NCBI GenBank assembly: GCA_002280875.1
Contig: NCEV01000028.1
Location: 1-39,194 of the forward strand
Origin: Caulobacter sp. 32-67-35
GTDB taxonomy: Bacteria; Pseudomonadota; Alphaproteobacteria; Caulobacterales; Caulobacteraceae
Direction of reading: 5' to 3'
Length of the DNA: 39,194 bases
Positions within the stretch are counted from its first letter, which is position 1. The number at the start of each line of letters is the position of its first letter. Below the pieces are notes generated by a model. That model had not been told where the DNA came from. It did not search any database and saw nothing but the letters and a program-made list of their open reading frames with translations. The translations under genes were made by a program, and so were the position numbers. Positions 26,070 to 34,561 of this stretch are shown here, in pieces.

Positions 26070-27326
26070 TTACCGCACGCCTCGTATCGGCAGGATGGCC
26101 AGACCGCCAGCCACGGCGAGCGTGGCGGCCACCAGGAAGAAGACCTGATAGTCCAGCTGGGTGGGACCCAGCGCCCAGACGGCCAGCATCGGCGCCAGGG
26201 CCTGGGGCAAGGTGTTGGCCAGGTTCAGCACGCCCAGATCCTTGCCCGCATCGCGCTGGGACGGCAGCACCTGCGTGACCAGGGCGATATCGACTGCATA
26301 GAAACAGCCCGCCCCGCAGCCCAGGAGCAGATAGGTCGCCACCATCACCGGCCAGCTGGGCGTCATCGAAAAGATCACCATGGCCAGAGCGATGGTCATG
26401 GCGGCGCCTGCTGCGAACAGCTTGCGACGCTTGAGCTTATCGGAGAGCATCCCGCCAATCAGGGCCAGGGCGACATTGGACACCGTGGAGACGGTGGTCA
26501 GGATCGCCAGCCCCTCTTCGGCCTTGCGACCCGGAAAGATCCTGGAATAGCCGATCACGTCCTGCAGGAAATACAGCATGTAGCACTGCACGAGGCTGAG
26601 GGCGACGAGCACCAGGAAGCGTCCAACCCAGGCAAAGGCGAAGTCGGGGTGTTTGCGCGGATTCACCCAGAGCGCGGCGATGAAAGCGCCCAGCTTGAAC
26701 GGCGGCCGGGCGTCGCGCGGCAGCGGCTTGTCGTCAAGCTTCAGCACAAAGGGGGCCAGGGTCAGCAGCAACACCAGCGAGATCGCAATATAGCGGGTGA
26801 ACTCGGTCACCAGCAGGCCACCGATCAACACGGCGCCGGCCATCGTGCCAATCGGGTTGCCCAGGCTGAGGAAGGCGGCCACGCGGCCCTTCTGGGCGTC
26901 GGGCACACGGTCGGGCAACACGGCCACCAAGGCCGAGAACATCAGGTTGAACATCAGCTGGAACAGAACAATGCCGCCGATCAGGGCCATCGGCGTCCTG
27001 GCGGCCATGATCAGCAGATAGGCGCCGGCCGCGCCCAGCGCACCGACCACCATCCAGGGGCGACGCCGACCAAAGCGCGAGGTGGTGCGATCGCTGATGG
27101 CCCCGGCCAGCAGGTTGGCGACACTGGCCACCAGGGCGCCATAGAAAGCCACCTGGCTGAGCAACAGCGCCTTGTTTGCCGGATCGATGGCTTCGGCCTT
27201 CAGGGGCAGCAGCACCTGCAACAGCGGCATAAAGCTGACGAAGGCCCCGATCTGGGCCAGGGTATAGGCGGCGATGAAACTGGTCCTGACCGGCGTGGCC
27301 GGCCGGGCTTCGTCGCTCGGCGACAT
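26070..27326 (-). CDS. MFS transporter, probable sugar transporter
   Basis: The ATG at 27326 follows GGGGAGA; a longer frame upstream lacks support. The 418-residue protein has 12 predicted membrane segments. The loop 2-3 motif DRTTSRFGRRRPWM resembles that of the sucrose/SLC45 and GPH-type sugar carriers, as does the matching SDKLKRRKLF in the second half. A LacI-family gene is divergent, which fits a sugar uptake role. That regulator is frameshifted, so control may be lost. The sugar is unknown. Confidence 0.85.
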   Translation of the reverse strand: MSPSDEARPATPVRTSFIAAYTLAQIGAFVSFMPLLQVLLPLKAEAIDPANKALLLSQVAFYGALVASVANLLAGAISDRTTSRFGRRRPWMVVGALGAAGAYLLIMAARTPMALIGGIVLFQLMFNLMFSALVAVLPDRVPDAQKGRVAAFLSLGNPIGTMAGAVLIGGLLVTEFTRYIAISLVLLLTLAPFVLKLDDKPLPRDARPPFKLGAFIAALWVNPRKHPDFAFAWVGRFLVLVALSLVQCYMLYFLQDVIGYSRIFPGRKAEEGLAILTTVSTVSNVALALIGGMLSDKLKRRKLFAAGAAMTIALAMVIFSMTPSWPVMVATYLLLGCGAGCFYAVDIALVTQVLPSQRDAGKDLGVLNLANTLPQALAPMLAVWALGPTQLDYQVFFLVAATLAVAGGLAILPIRGVR

Positions 27327-27431
27327 CGTCTCTCCCCTCGCGCGGTCTGCGCCGCGTCTGGGCGGAGACTGGCCCTCCGGATCAGCCGACACAAGGCCGC
27401 CGACGCCGCATTCGACCGCCCCACGCCAACT

Positions 27432-27450
27432 GCGAGCAAATTTTTCTCGC
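27432..27450. promoter_or_regulatory. imperfect palindrome between the MFS transporter and the LacI-family gene
   Basis: GCGAGCAAATTTTTCTCGC pairs at 8 of 9 positions around its centre. It lies in the divergent promoter region, about 110 bases from the transporter start and 83 from the regulator start. It could be the operator of the divergent regulator. It does not resemble the CG-centred palindrome at 25229. Confidence 0.35.
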
Positions 27451-27461
27451 TGCAAGCGTCG

Positions 27462-27485
27462 CTAGAGCCGCAACAAATGCTCTAG
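27462..27485. repeat. short REP-like inverted repeat
   Basis: CTAGAGC (27462-27468) pairs with GCTCTAG (27479-27485) around CGCAACAAAT. The AAATGCTCTAG end matches the end of the REP-like element at 3633-3700, so this may be a decayed copy. Confidence 0.4.
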
Positions 27486-27532
27486 GCTGCGCTCATGGGT
27501 TTGAGTCTCATCCAGCAAGGCATGGCAGGCCG

Positions 27533-28545
27533 ATGGCCTCGGTGACGATCTACGACGTCGCCGCGCGAGCCGGCGTCTCCATCAAGACCGTTTCCCGGGT
27601 CATGAACAAAGAGCCCAATGTGCGGCCCGCCATGCGCGACCGCGTGCTCGAGGCCGCCAACGCCCTGGACTACAGCCCCAACCTGTCGGCCCGCAGCCTG
27701 GCGGGATCAATCACTGGAAAAGCGAGCGCGGCGCCGACTATCTGAGCCGTATTCAGCTGGGCGCGACGCTCCAGTGCCGCGACGCCGGCTATCACCTGCT
27801 GATCGAACTGATCGATCACGACGCGCCGCGGGTCCGTCAGGAGGTCGCCGCCCTGCTGGCGGCCCTGAAGCCGGACGGCGTCATCCTGACCCCGCCAAGC
27901 TCGGACAACGAGACGGTTCTGGGACTGCTCGACAAGGCGGGGACGCCCTATGTGCGCCTGGGTCCCGAGCGCCCCCAGGGCCTTGGGCCGCGCGTGCACA
28001 TGGATGACTTCGCCGCCGCGCGCGAGATGACCCAGCACCTGGCGGGTCTGGGGCATCGCCGCATCGGCTTCATCGTCGGCGAGCCGCGCTACGGCGCCAG
28101 TCAGGCCCGACGCGCCGGCTATCTGGACGCCATGAAGCAACTGAACCTGCCGGTCACCGACAGCTGGGTTCGCCAGGGCGACTTCACCTTCCAGTCGGGT
28201 CTGGAACAGGCCAAGGCGCTGCTGAGCCTGCCCGATCGGCCCACCGCCATCTTCGCCAGCAATGACGACATGGCGCTGGGCTGCCTGACCGCCGCGGCCG
28301 AGGCCGGCCTGATGGTTCCCGGCGAGATTTCGATCGCCGGCTTTGACGACAGCCCCAGCGCCCGCTTCAGCCGACCGCAACTTACCACCGTACGTCAGCC
28401 AGTGGTCGAGATGGCGTCCCTGGCCACACGGCTGCTGATTTCGGGGGAAATCAAGGGTTCGTCCTCACAGGACGAGCCGCTGGACGCGCTTCTGCCTTTC
28501 GAACTCATCCACAGGGCCTCGACCGCCCCGCCGCCAGCGCCTTAG
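27533..28545 (+). pseudogene. LacI-family transcriptional regulator, frameshifted
   Basis: The first frame gives a normal LacI DNA-binding domain: VTIYDVAARAGVSIKTVSRV and the hinge ALDYSPNLSARSLAGS, then stops at 27745. The second frame carries the rest: ADYLSRIQLGATLQCRDAGYHL, the effector domain with GHRRIGFIVG, FASNDDMALG and ISIAGFDDSP, ending at 28545. The shift occurs between about 27707 and 27738. Where homologues have about 15 residues (typically RSY-x-IGL-x-YDNPS), only 29 bases remain, pointing to a loss of about 16 bases, so this is not a simple one-base slip. As read, only an unregulated 70-residue DNA-binding stub would be made. Sequencing error is the alternative. Confidence 0.85.
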
Positions 28546-28575
28546 GGCGGTTTCCGATCGGTCGGAAAGGGCGCT
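28544..28575. terminator. hairpin between convergent LacI-family and chemoreceptor genes
   Basis: TTTCCGA (28551-28557) and TCGGAAA (28562-28568) form a perfect 7-base stem with loop TCGG, extended by partly pairing flanks (AGGGCGG and GGGCGCT). It begins at the stop codon of the LacI-family gene and ends 3 bases before that of the chemoreceptor gene. It may be a bidirectional terminator or a REP relative. Confidence 0.55.
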
Positions 28576-28578
28576 AGG

Positions 28579-30117
28579 TCATCGCCCGGGACGCGCGAAC
28601 GCCGCCACGCGAGCGCGCGCCGCATGCACCGGGTTCTCCGCCGGCGCCGGCCCGGCATGGCTCTGCCCGCCCGTGTGGAACGCCCCGACCCGATTGGCCA
28701 GGTCCGCCGCCTCGACGCGCAGCGCCTGGGTAGACTCACTGGATTGCTGGACCATGGCGGCGTTGCGCTGGGTCACCTGATCCAGCTGGTTGACCGCCGT
28801 ATTGACCTGGCTCAGGGCCGAGGCCTGCTCGTTGGCCGAGGCCGCAATCTCGTTGATCAGGCCGTCAATGCCGCCGACCTTCTCGACAATGCCGCGCAGG
28901 GCCGCGCCCGTCTGGCCCACCAGATCGACACCCTCGCTCACCTGACGGCTGGATTCGGCGATCAGCGACTTGATCTCCTTGGCCGCGTCGGCCGAGCGCT
29001 GGGCCAGGGCCCGCACTTCCTGGGCGACAACAGCGAAACCGCGACCCGCGTCGCCGGCCCGGGCGGCTTCGACGCCGGCATTGAGCGCCAGCAGGTTGGT
29101 CTGGAACGCGATCTCATCGATGACGCCCAGGATCTGAGAAACCTGGTTGGACGAGCCTTCGATCTTGGTCATCGCCTCGGCGGCGCGCGTCACGACGACG
29201 CCAGAGCGTTCGGCCTCGGCGCTGGCCTCGCCCACCCGGGCTGAGACTTCACGAGCGCTGAGGGCGGTCTTGCCAACTGTGGCGGTCAGCTGGTCCACGG
29301 CAGCGGCCGTCTGCTCCAGCGTCGCGGCCTGTTGCTCGGTGCGCTGGGCCAGATCATCGGCGTTTCGAGCGATATCGTCAGCGCCGGCGCGGATACCCGA
29401 GGTGGCGCGCTCAACCGCTTTCATCGCTTCGCCAAGGGCGGCGGCCGCGCGATCGAAATCGTCCTTCAAAGACTGAAACTCCGGAGCCAGGCCGCCATCG
29501 ACCCGCGCCGACAGGTCGCCGGCCGCCAGACGGGACAGGGCTTCGCCGATGGCCTTCACCGCCTGGGCCTGAGCCTGTTCAGCGGCGTCGCGTTCGGCCT
29601 CCAGAGTCGCCCGCTGTTCTTCGAGGAGGGTCAGATAGCTGGAAATCGCCAGTTCCATGTCGAGGAACACGGCCTTGTTCAGCGCCACCAGGCTATCTGC
29701 CACATCGGCGTCGGACTTGGCGTTGGCGAACAGACTCCTGGCCCGCTTGCCGACCACGGCGCGGACCAGCTCTTCGGACACCACGGCGTAACCGCCCATA
29801 TACCAGCGAGGCTCAAGCCCGGCGACCACGTGCGCGCGACCGATGCGTTCAACATCGCGCATATAGTCAGGGCCGTAGTCGGCCGTGGCGATTCGAAGCC
29901 AGTGATTGGCCTGGGCCCGTTCGGCTGCAGCGATGTGACCATCGTCCCGGAATTTGCTTCGTACTTCCGGGAAGGCGCGAACCTGGCCGTAGAACTTGTT
30001 CAGGGCGTTGGCGATCTCGGAGTCGATCAGGGGCCTGAGCGCGCGCAGCGCGCTGCGGTCGCGCTCGTCGAACCGCATGAAGGACATGCGCTGATCTAGC
30101 TTGGGGTTCGCGCTCAT
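28579..30117 (-). CDS. globin-coupled soluble methyl-accepting chemotaxis protein
   Basis: The 512-residue receptor has no transmembrane segment. Its N-terminus (about 1-175) is a protoglobin sensor domain. [20 protein letters not shown], the [11 protein letters not shown] segment and the proximal heme histidine candidate His96 in [20 protein letters not shown] match HemAT-type globins. A HAMP-like region follows ([18 protein letters not shown]), then the coiled signalling domain with tip [35 protein letters not shown]. It probably senses oxygen and signals to CheA for aerotaxis. No CheB/CheR tether or other che gene is nearby. A near-consensus CtrA box precedes it. Confidence 0.9.
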   Translation of the reverse strand: MSANPKLDQRMSFMRFDERDRSALRALRPLIDSEIANALNKFYGQVRAFPEVRSKFRDDGHIAAAERAQANHWLRIATADYGPDYMRDVERIGRAHVVAGLEPRWYMGGYAVVSEELVRAVVGKRARSLFANAKSDADVADSLVALNKAVFLDMELAISSYLTLLEEQRATLEAERDAAEQAQAQAVKAIGEALSRLAAGDLSARVDGGLAPEFQSLKDDFDRAAAALGEAMKAVERATSGIRAGADDIARNADDLAQRTEQQAATLEQTAAAVDQLTATVGKTALSAREVSARVGEASAEAERSGVVVTRAAEAMTKIEGSSNQVSQILGVIDEIAFQTNLLALNAGVEAARAGDAGRGFAVVAQEVRALAQRSADAAKEIKSLIAESSRQVSEGVDLVGQTGAALRGIVEKVGGIDGLINEIAASANEQASALSQVNTAVNQLDQVTQRNAAMVQQSSESTQALRVEAADLANRVGAFHTGGQSHAGPAPAENPVHAARARVAAFARPGR

Positions 30118-30167
30118 GTCATTGGCTCCGACTCGAAACTTACGGCATCAGACGTGAACGCAATTTG

Positions 30168-30182
30168 TTAATCATGATTGAA
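30168..30182 (-). promoter_or_regulatory. CtrA-like box upstream of the globin-coupled chemoreceptor
   Basis: TTAA-TCATGAT-TGAA differs from the CtrA consensus TTAA-N7-TTAA at one base and lies about 50 bases upstream of the chemoreceptor start. It includes the perfect palindrome AATCATGATT. CtrA control of motility genes in the swarmer phase is well known in Caulobacter; its use here is inference. Confidence 0.3.
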
Positions 30183-30339
30183 GCCTGACGCGACAGGCGC
30201 ACATGTCGCACCCTGGCGGCTATGGCGCAGGCATTCGCAGAACAGTGTCTGAACGGCAACAAGCTGCGCTTTGGTGCGTTTGGAGCTATTCAGGTCACTT
30301 TCCAGGCTTGAGATCGCCGATAAGGACCTGTTCGACCCC

Positions 30340-31309
30340 ATGGCCGTTCCCGCGGATTTCACCTTTGACGAGACGGACGGCCAGAGAACCGTCGTGTTGT
30401 CCGGGGACTGGACCGCGCGCGGTCTGTTCGACGCCGCCGGCCGATTGGCCGAGGCCCTGACGGGCTCGGATGGCGTGAGTCTGGATCTCAGCAAGGTCAA
30501 TCGCTGCGATACAGCCGGCGCCTACGCGATCATCCGGGCCGCCGATGGCCGCAAATCCTCGGGCGTGATCAAGGCGCGCAAGGAAACCCTTCGCCTGCTC
30601 GAACTCGTTGGTAACGCGATCCAGGTCGAGCCGGAGGTCAAGCCGCGTCCGAAAGGGTTTTACGCTCTGCTCGAACGCATCGGGCGGGGCATGTTTGACC
30701 TGGCCAAGGATGGCTACGGAACGCTGGTCTTTCTGGGCCATCTGCTGACCGCCATCGGTCGCTGCGCGGCGGATCCGCGCCGCATAAGGTGGGCGCCGAT
30801 CATTTCGCTGGCGGAACGCGCCGGCCTGGACGCGATACCCATCGTCGCGACCACCACCTTCTTCATCGGCGCGGTCGTGGCCCTGCTCGGCGCCAATATG
30901 CTCATCGACTTCGGCGCCCAGGTCTATTCGGTGGAACTGATCGGCGTCTCTGTGCCTGCCGCGGTTCGCCGCCCTGTTACTGACCATACCGCTGCTGACC
31001 TTCATCGCCACACTGGCGGGCCTGGCCGGCGGCATGCTGGTGGTGTGGGTGGTGCTGGACCTGTCGCCCGGCTTCTTCCTGCAACGCATTGTGGAAAACG
31101 TGGGGGCCACCCATTTCTGGATCGGCATGTCCAAGGCGCCCGTCATGGCCATGGTGATCGCCGCGATTGGCTGCCGACAGGGCATGGAGGTCGGCAACGA
31201 CGTGGAATCCCTGGGTCGTCGCGTGACCGCCGCCGTCGTCCACGCCATTTTCGCCATCATCCTGATCGATGCGGTCTTCGCCCTGCTGTATATGAAGCTC
31301 GACATATGA
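30340..31309 (+). pseudogene. STAS-fused MlaE-type ABC permease, internal deletion and frameshift
   Basis: The intact part begins with a STAS domain (VVLSGDWTARGLFDAAGRLA, VSLDLSKVNRCDTAGAYAII) and the first half of the MlaE permease (PIVATTTFFIGAVVALLGAN, VYSVELIGVSV). At about 30955 the frame changes and homology resumes at LPRFAALLLTIPLLTFIATLAGL, running to the normal end LLYMKLDI. Compared with the family, about 49 residues are missing, including the conserved SMKANEEIDAL-type cytoplasmic loop. A GTG followed by one extra C sits at the junction. In frame one the wrong reading continues without a stop into the ATPase gene. The permease is therefore almost surely non-functional, unless the consensus is wrong. 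Confidence 0.88.
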
Positions 31310-32148
31310 CCGTCGCCACTCAACCCTCTGAAGATTCTCAAGAAGCGGATGATGAAGCTCGGCCGATCCTGATCGAGGGCCTAGTGTCGCGCTTTGGCGA
31401 GACGGTCGTTCATAACGGCCTCGACCTGGCGGTTCAGCGCGGCGAAGTGCTGGGCGTGGTCGGCGGGTCAGGATCAGGCAAGTCGGTGCTGCTCAACAGC
31501 ATTATTGGTCTGAAGACCCCCGATGAGGGTACGGTCAAGCTGTTTGGCCACGACATGCGCACCGCCGATCGCCGCCGCTGGAGCTCTGTGGAGCGGCGCT
31601 GGGGCGTGCTATTCCAGCAAGGGGCGCTCTTTTCGAACCTGACCGTGCGCGAGAATGTCGCTGCGCCGCTGTTCGAGCACACCCGGCTGCCCAAACGCGA
31701 GATCGAGGAACTGGCGGATCTGAAGATCGCCCTTTCGGGCCTGCCCGCTCGCGCCGCCGGTCTCAAGCCCGCCGAGCTCTCGGGCGGTATGCGCAAGCGC
31801 GCCGGCCTGGCGCGCGCCCTGGCCCTGGATCCGGAGCTTCTGTTCCTGGACGAGCCGACGGCGGGCCTGGACCCGATCGGCGCGGCGGCCTTTGACGACC
31901 TGATCAAGGACCTGTCCGACAGCCTTGATCTGACCGTGTTCATGATCACCCACGACCTGGACAGCCTTTACGCGATCACCGACAGGGTCGCCGTGATCGC
32001 CGACAAGAAGGTGGTCGCGCTCGCGCCGGTGCGGGAGCTCGAACACTCCGATCATCCCTGGATCAAAGAATATTTCCTGGGACCGCGCGGCCGCTCTGCA
32101 GGCAGCAAGGCGGCTCCAGCCCAGACGACCCCGACGAGGACCAGCTGA
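31306..32148 (+). CDS. MlaF-like ABC transporter ATPase (MCE lipid transport)
   Basis: The 280-residue ATPase starts at an ATGA overlap with the permease stop. Walker A is GGSGSGKS, the Q-loop LFQQGALF, the signature LSGGMRKR, Walker B LLFLDEPTAGLD and the H-loop ITHD. The GGM form of the signature and the short N-terminal tail with LIEGLVSRFGE are typical of ATPases that power MlaE/MCE retrograde phospholipid systems. It drives a permease that is broken here. The frame is continuous with that of the permease N-terminus, so a gene finder would report one 625-residue fusion. Confidence 0.9.
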   Translation: MTVATQPSEDSQEADDEARPILIEGLVSRFGETVVHNGLDLAVQRGEVLGVVGGSGSGKSVLLNSIIGLKTPDEGTVKLFGHDMRTADRRRWSSVERRWGVLFQQGALFSNLTVRENVAAPLFEHTRLPKREIEELADLKIALSGLPARAAGLKPAELSGGMRKRAGLARALALDPELLFLDEPTAGLDPIGAAAFDDLIKDLSDSLDLTVFMITHDLDSLYAITDRVAVIADKKVVALAPVRELEHSDHPWIKEYFLGPRGRSAGSKAAPAQTTPTRTS

Positions 32149-33086
32149 TGGAAAGAAACGCCAACTACGCCCTGGTCGGCGCGGTGACCCTGCTCCTGTT
32201 CATGGGGCTGGTGGTTTTCGTGGTCTGGCTGGCCAAGCTGAGCTTCAATCAGGAGTATGACCAGTACGACATCCTGTTCGTGGGCCCCGTGCGCGGGCTC
32301 TCGGAGGGCGGCGAGGTGCATTTCAATGGCATCAAGGTCGGCGAGGTCAGCAAGATTGCGCTCGACAAGAGTGACCCCAATCGCGTCATCGCCCGTGCGC
32401 GCGTCACCTCTGATGTGCCCATCAAGACCGACAGCTACGCCACGCTGGAGCCGCAAGGCATCACCGGCGTGAACTATGTCCAGATCACCGCCGGTACGCC
32501 CGACAAGAAGCTCCTGAAGGACACTGTCGAGAACGGCCGGGTGCCTGTGATCCGCAGCCAGCGTAGCGCTCTTTCTGACCTGCTGGAGGGCGGTGGAACG
32601 GTGCTGACCCGCACCATCGAGGCGCTGGACCGGGTCAATCGCGTGCTCTCGGACGACAACATCCAGAGCTTCAGCGCGTCGCTGAGCGACGTTCAGTCCG
32701 TGACCGCCGAGCTGCGTGAGCGCAAGGCGATCATCGCCGACGCTCAGAAGGCCCTGCAGAGCATCGACGCGACCGCCGCCGAAATCGCCGCGCTGTCCGC
32801 GTCCACCCGCGGCGTCGTCGAGGGCGATGGACGGCGGTCGATCAAGGAACTGGCCGACGCCGCCGGAGAGATCAAGGCGGCCGCCAAGGACGCGCGCGGC
32901 ATGATCTCCCGGCTGGAGGGTCCGACCACCGACTTTGCCACCACCGGCCTGCCCCAGCTTTCGCAGGCCATCGTCACCCTGCAGTCGGCGGCCGAGTCCC
33001 TGGATCGCCTGGTCGGCCAGGTCGAACAAAATCCGCGAGGCCTGGTCAGCAAGGCGCCCGCCAAGGAACTGGAGGTCAAGCCGTGA
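32148..33086 (+). CDS. MCE-domain substrate-binding protein (MlaD-like), membrane anchored
   Basis: The 312-residue protein has one N-terminal membrane helix (residues 7-29), an MCE domain (about 38-115: DILFVGPVRGLSEGGEVHFN, GIKVGEVSKIALD, LEPQGITGVNYVQI) and a long helical C-terminal tail (about 135-300). This places it with single-MCE periplasmic lipid-shuttle proteins. Its ATG overlaps the ATPase stop by one base (TGATG). It should bind phospholipids in the periplasm and hand them to the MlaE permease. Confidence 0.92.
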   Translation: MERNANYALVGAVTLLLFMGLVVFVVWLAKLSFNQEYDQYDILFVGPVRGLSEGGEVHFNGIKVGEVSKIALDKSDPNRVIARARVTSDVPIKTDSYATLEPQGITGVNYVQITAGTPDKKLLKDTVENGRVPVIRSQRSALSDLLEGGGTVLTRTIEALDRVNRVLSDDNIQSFSASLSDVQSVTAELRERKAIIADAQKALQSIDATAAEIAALSASTRGVVEGDGRRSIKELADAAGEIKAAAKDARGMISRLEGPTTDFATTGLPQLSQAIVTLQSAAESLDRLVGQVEQNPRGLVSKAPAKELEVKP

Positions 33087-33721
33087 ACCCGTTACGCCAT
33101 GTTGTCCGCGGTCTCGCCGTCGCTGCGACGGCAGTCGCCCTCGCCGGCTGCGTCAGTCTGTTTCCCAAGACCGACCCCGCCGCGCTGTACCGGTTCGGCA
33201 ACGATCCCGTCGCGCCGGTTTCCAAGGGGCCGGCCGGCGCCCTGTTCGGGGTGTTCAAGACCCCGACGGTCTTTACGCGCGCCGCAGCCGGTGATCGCAT
33301 CCTGACCTTCACCAAGGGCGAGGCGGCCTATATCGCCGGCGCACGCTGGGTGTCGCCGGCCAGCGTGCTGTTCGATGAAGCTGTCTCACGCGCCTTTGAG
33401 GCCGATCCGGGCCGTGCGCGACTGATCGGTCGCGGCGAGGTCGCCAAGTCCGATCTTATGCTCAGGCTAGAGGTTCGTTCCTTCGAGACCATCTATACCG
33501 ATGGACCCAAGGCGGCGCCCGAGGTGCTGGTTCAGGTTCGCGGCGTCCTCAACCGCAGCAGCGACAGGGTCCTGGTCGGCGACCAGGTCTTCGAGGCCCG
33601 GATTAGGGCCTCGGACAACCGTGTCGGTCCGATCGTCGAGGCCTATGACAGCGCAACGGGCCAGGTGCTCGGCGAGGTCACGGCCTGGGTCAGCGCCGCC
33701 GGAGGCGCGATCGAGAAATAG
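33083..33721 (+). CDS. ABC-type transport auxiliary lipoprotein (PF03886 type)
   Basis: A GTG start overlaps the MCE-gene stop by 4 bases and has GGAGG about 8 bases upstream. The 212-residue protein has lipobox VALAGC and an ABC_trans_aux domain: ALYRFG near the start, GDRILTFTKGEAAYIAGARWVSPAS and the later LRLEVRSFETIYTD. Such lipoproteins (PqiC/LetC-like) sit in the outer membrane and help dock MCE proteins. It is the last gene of the MCE operon and its stop is 1 base from that of the convergent NUDIX gene. Confidence 0.88.
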   Translation: MNPLRHVVRGLAVAATAVALAGCVSLFPKTDPAALYRFGNDPVAPVSKGPAGALFGVFKTPTVFTRAAAGDRILTFTKGEAAYIAGARWVSPASVLFDEAVSRAFEADPGRARLIGRGEVAKSDLMLRLEVRSFETIYTDGPKAAPEVLVQVRGVLNRSSDRVLVGDQVFEARIRASDNRVGPIVEAYDSATGQVLGEVTAWVSAAGGAIEK

Positions 33722-33722
33722 G

Positions 33723-34487
33723 TCAGAGTGCTGAAAGCGGTTCGATCACGTCGCCATAGCCGGCGTCAGGCTGGATCCGCAGGCCCTGCCCTTCGACCCA
33801 CGGCTCGACCGTAATCAGCGGCCTTTGCAGCGACCGCGCTATGGCGTCGGTCGGGCTTGTGCTCTCGGCCAGCAGTTGCAGGTTCATGCGGGTGGGAAAA
33901 ATCACCTTGCGGGTCCCGGCGGCGGCCATTTCCAGCGCCTGCCCCGGCGCGATCCATTCGGCGTCGACGGCTTCGTGGCCATCACAGATCGCCTGCTGGG
34001 CGCCCGGCGCATGGGCGGCGTAGAACCAAGTGTCGAACCGCTTCGGCATCAGCTTGGGCGTGATCCAGCGGGCAAAGATGGTCAGGGCGGCCAGATCCAG
34101 CTTCAGGCCCAGCTCGCCCACCACATCGATGAACGGCAGTCGATCCTCGGCCACCGCGGCCCGGACCTCGACCGCCGCCTCACCTTCATAGAAGGCTCCG
34201 CTGGGGGCACGGGCCAGCAGGACGCCGGCCTCTTCATAGGCTTCGCGGATAGCGGCGATGCGCAGCGCCGGGCCGTCCTCCCCCACAGCGTCCCAGCCTG
34301 TGGCCAGATCGCGCCAGCGGGGGTCGTCGTCGCCCGCGTGGCTCTTGCCGCCGGGAAACACCAGGGCGCCTCCGGCGAAATCGATCTGGTGGTGCCGCTT
34401 GACCATCAGCACTTCGAAAGCCGGTGCGTCTCGAAGCAGCAGTACGGTGGCGGCCGGGCGGATCAAACCATGCGGAGACTCTGACAT
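33723..34487 (-). CDS. NUDIX hydrolase, NUDT19-like with insertion in the Nudix box
   Basis: The 254-residue protein has the Nudix fold. The catalytic motif is split: the GG of GALVFPGGK is followed by about 30 extra residues (HAGDDDPRWRDLATGW...) before AIREAYEEAGVLL, where the REx2EE helix is intact. A long insertion at this spot is the hallmark of the NUDT19/RP2 group, which in animals hydrolyses CoA. The sequence therefore suggests a CoA or nucleotide diphosphatase. No signal peptide is present. It ends 1 base from the convergent lipoprotein gene. Confidence 0.87.
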   Translation of the reverse strand: MSESPHGLIRPAATVLLLRDAPAFEVLMVKRHHQIDFAGGALVFPGGKSHAGDDDPRWRDLATGWDAVGEDGPALRIAAIREAYEEAGVLLARAPSGAFYEGEAAVEVRAAVAEDRLPFIDVVGELGLKLDLAALTIFARWITPKLMPKRFDTWFYAAHAPGAQQAICDGHEAVDAEWIAPGQALEMAAAGTRKVIFPTRMNLQLLAESTSPTDAIARSLQRPLITVEPWVEGQGLRIQPDAGYGDVIEPLSAL

Positions 34488-34530
34488 CCCAACAGATTGG
34501 CGCGGTTCAGCCGACTTGCACAGTCAAGAT

Positions 34531-34544
34531 CGAACAGATGTTCG
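34531..34544. promoter_or_regulatory. perfect-arm palindrome CGAAC-N4-GTTCG upstream of the NUDIX gene
   Basis: CGAACAGATGTTCG has complementary arms and a TTGAC hexamer follows on the NUDIX strand. It fits the Gram-positive SOS-box pattern, but alphaproteobacterial LexA uses GTTC-N7-GTTC. It lies 44 bases upstream of the NUDIX start. Any regulator is unknown. Confidence 0.3.
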
Positions 34545-34561
34545 CCCTATGGGTATGCTGA

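Noticed and set aside
30271-32148. A genuine 625-residue permease-ATPase fusion protein
   Set aside because: The middle part (about residues 230-345) is arginine/histidine/glycine-rich nonsense, while the neighbouring frame encodes recognisable MlaE sequence; the fusion is a frameshift artefact of the gene.
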